Positions 6,908 through 7,893 of a DNA stretch of 7,893 nucleotides are shown here, piece by piece (positions within the stretch are counted from its first letter, which is position 1; every line of letters begins with the position of its first letter). The stretch is taken from contig JAFYML010000107.1 in NCBI GenBank assembly GCA_017556595.1, forward strand, positions 1 to 7,893. The letters are read 5' to 3'. This DNA is from Bacteroides sp. Lineage in GTDB: Bacteria; Bacteroidota; Bacteroidia; Bacteroidales; Bacteroidaceae. A program made the translations under genes and the position numbers. Under the pieces are notes generated by a model that was given only the letters and a program-made list of their open reading frames with translations, was not told where the DNA came from and made no database searches.

Positions 6908-7893
6908 ATGAAATTCGGATTTGTAAAGGTGGCTTCGGCCGTTCCTCGCGTAAAGGTGGCCGATTGCATGGCCAACGTAGAAGAGATTAAGAACCTAGTG
7001 GTAGAAGCCAATGAGAAGGGCGTACAGATAGTGCTCTTCCCCGAGTTGGCGCTGACCGGTGCTACGTGTGGCGACCTCCTTGCGCAACCGCTATTGCAAG
7101 ATGCTGCCGAGGTGGCACTGATGCAATTGCTCAACGATACACGTTCGATGGATGTGGTGGCTATTGTTGGTATGCCATTGGCTATGGACGATTATCTGCT
7201 CAATGTGGCGGCGGTTATCCAAAAGGGTAAGGTGCTGGGCGTGGTGCCTAAAACCATCTTGAGGGGCGACGATAAGCGCCGTTTTGTATCGGCCGCTGAG
7301 GTGCCTTTCGATACCATCGGCTTGTGCGGTCAGCAAGTGCCCGTAGGCAATAGCCTATTGTTCGATACAAGCGAAATAACCTTCGCTATCGCCTTCTCGG
7401 CCGACGTGCAAGCTCCGAATTCAATCGCCGATAGTTTGGCCCTACAAGGCGCTGAAATCTTGTTTGTGCCGGCTGCTGACAATGAAGTATTGGGAAGATA
7501 CAACTATACTACTCGCCACATGGCGCAACAAACGGCTACGTTGTTGGCCGGATGCGTATATGCTTCGTGCGGCTTTGGCGAATCGACTACCGACACTGCC
7601 TATGCCGGCAATGCCTTTATCATGGAGAAGGGTAAGATGTTGGCGCAAGCCGAGCGCTTTGGCATGGAGTCGCAACTGATAATTAGCGAAATCGACGTAG
7701 ATTTGCTTCGTACCTTGCGTCGCAATACAACCACCTTTGCCGATGCACGCAAGGCGGTAGGAGCGAAAGCAATGCGCGTAGCTATGCCCTATTTGTCGCA
7801 AGCCGATGCCGCGCTTACACGCACCTACAATCAGCTACCATTCGTGCCGCAAGGAGCTGCCCTCGACGAGCGCTGCCGCGAGATATTTGCCAT
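6908..7893 (+). CDS. nadE: NAD(+) synthase, N-terminal nitrilase/glutaminase domain, with altered active site (3'-truncated)
   Basis: The visible 328 residues are the carbon-nitrogen hydrolase (glutaminase) domain of the fused, glutamine-type NAD synthase, which normally releases ammonia from glutamine and passes it through a tunnel to the C-terminal synthetase for amidation of NaAD to NAD. The synthetase domain lies beyond the window; the fused family is about 640-680 residues. Recognisable family segments are FPELALTG near 44-51 with the expected catalytic Glu46; GKVLGVVPKT with catalytic Lys115; LALQGAEILF (177-186); SCGFGESTTD (220-229); ERFGMESQLIISEIDVD (249-265); RRNTTTF (271-277); and ERCREIFA leading into the synthetase. 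Oddly, the nucleophile region reads AFSAD (162-166) where the family has EICED, so Ser164 replaces the catalytic Cys. The usual LPNY.EFYE.RWF loop after Lys115 is replaced by a shorter ILRGDDKRRF. Glutaminase activity is probably lost. ATG 6908 is the start; an ATG at 6903 meets a stop after two codons. Confidence 0.87.
   Translation, partial: MKFGFVKVASAVPRVKVADCMANVEEIKNLVVEANEKGVQIVLFPELALTGATCGDLLAQPLLQDAAEVALMQLLNDTRSMDVVAIVGMPLAMDDYLLNVAAVIQKGKVLGVVPKTILRGDDKRRFVSAAEVPFDTIGLCGQQVPVGNSLLFDTSEITFAIAFSADVQAPNSIADSLALQGAEILFVPAADNEVLGRYNYTTRHMAQQTATLLAGCVYASCGFGESTTDTAYAGNAFIMEKGKMLAQAERFGMESQLIISEIDVDLLRTLRRNTTTFADARKAVGAKAMRVAMPYLSQADAALTRTYNQLPFVPQGAALDERCREIFA

Noticed and set aside
6908..7893. 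Frameshift or sequencing error explaining the missing NadE catalytic motif
   Set aside because: The frame is open throughout, with recognisable family sequence before, between and after the altered segments. A single error could not produce both changes.
6908..7893. Stand-alone nitrilase or amidase instead of NadE
   Set aside because: The segments near 220-229 and 249-277 and the ERCREIFA lead-in are those of the fused NAD synthase. The frame is still open at the window edge, where the synthetase is expected.

Overview
The window looks like chromosomal DNA from a member of the Bacteroidales (Bacteroidota; Prevotella/Bacteroides-like). The evidence is the gene set and the promoters. There is a long-clade pyrophosphate-dependent phosphofructokinase, a FadL-type outer membrane protein with a Bacteroidota-style partner, a DUF4369-like TlpA lipoprotein, a rubredoxin-first rubrerythrin and a fused nitrilase/NAD synthase. 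Starts mostly lack Shine-Dalgarno sequences, and several are preceded by TAnnTTTG -7 boxes typical of this phylum. The genus cannot be fixed from this sequence alone.

Layout: (1) 1-822 (+) is the C-terminal half of PPi-phosphofructokinase, convergent with (2) 905-1747 (-) prmA, with a strong hairpin terminator between them. (3) A 149-bp divergent intergenic region carries two -7 boxes and a 21-bp-spaced direct repeat. It leads into a two-gene (+) unit: 1897-3231, an exported low-complexity protein (Trp/Tyr/His-rich, then Arg/Ser/Gly-rich), and 3263-4864, a FadL-like outer membrane beta-barrel. This unit ends at a bidirectional terminator facing (4) 4949-5506 (-), a reverse rubrerythrin. Upstream of that is (5) 5597-6688 (-), a TlpA-like thioredoxin lipoprotein with its own promoter. 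(6) A 219-bp divergent intergenic region holds a cluster of TGTCCAC repeats. (7) 6908 to the window edge (+) is the glutaminase domain of NadE, cut off before the synthetase domain.

The genes are mostly housekeeping and envelope/redox functions: glycolysis, ribosomal protein methylation, outer membrane transport, peroxide/oxygen defence, periplasmic thiol chemistry and NAD synthesis. I see no mobile element, CRISPR array, tRNA or rRNA. The most unusual signal is in NadE. Its glutaminase domain has Ser where the catalytic Cys should be, has lost the motif around the Cys, and has lost the LPNY-type loop after the catalytic Lys, yet the reading frame is intact and the rest of the domain is conserved. 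This suggests a NAD synthase that no longer uses glutamine. The second item of interest is the low-complexity secreted protein paired with the FadL-like barrel. Several small repeat and palindrome arrangements in the intergenic regions are candidate operators.
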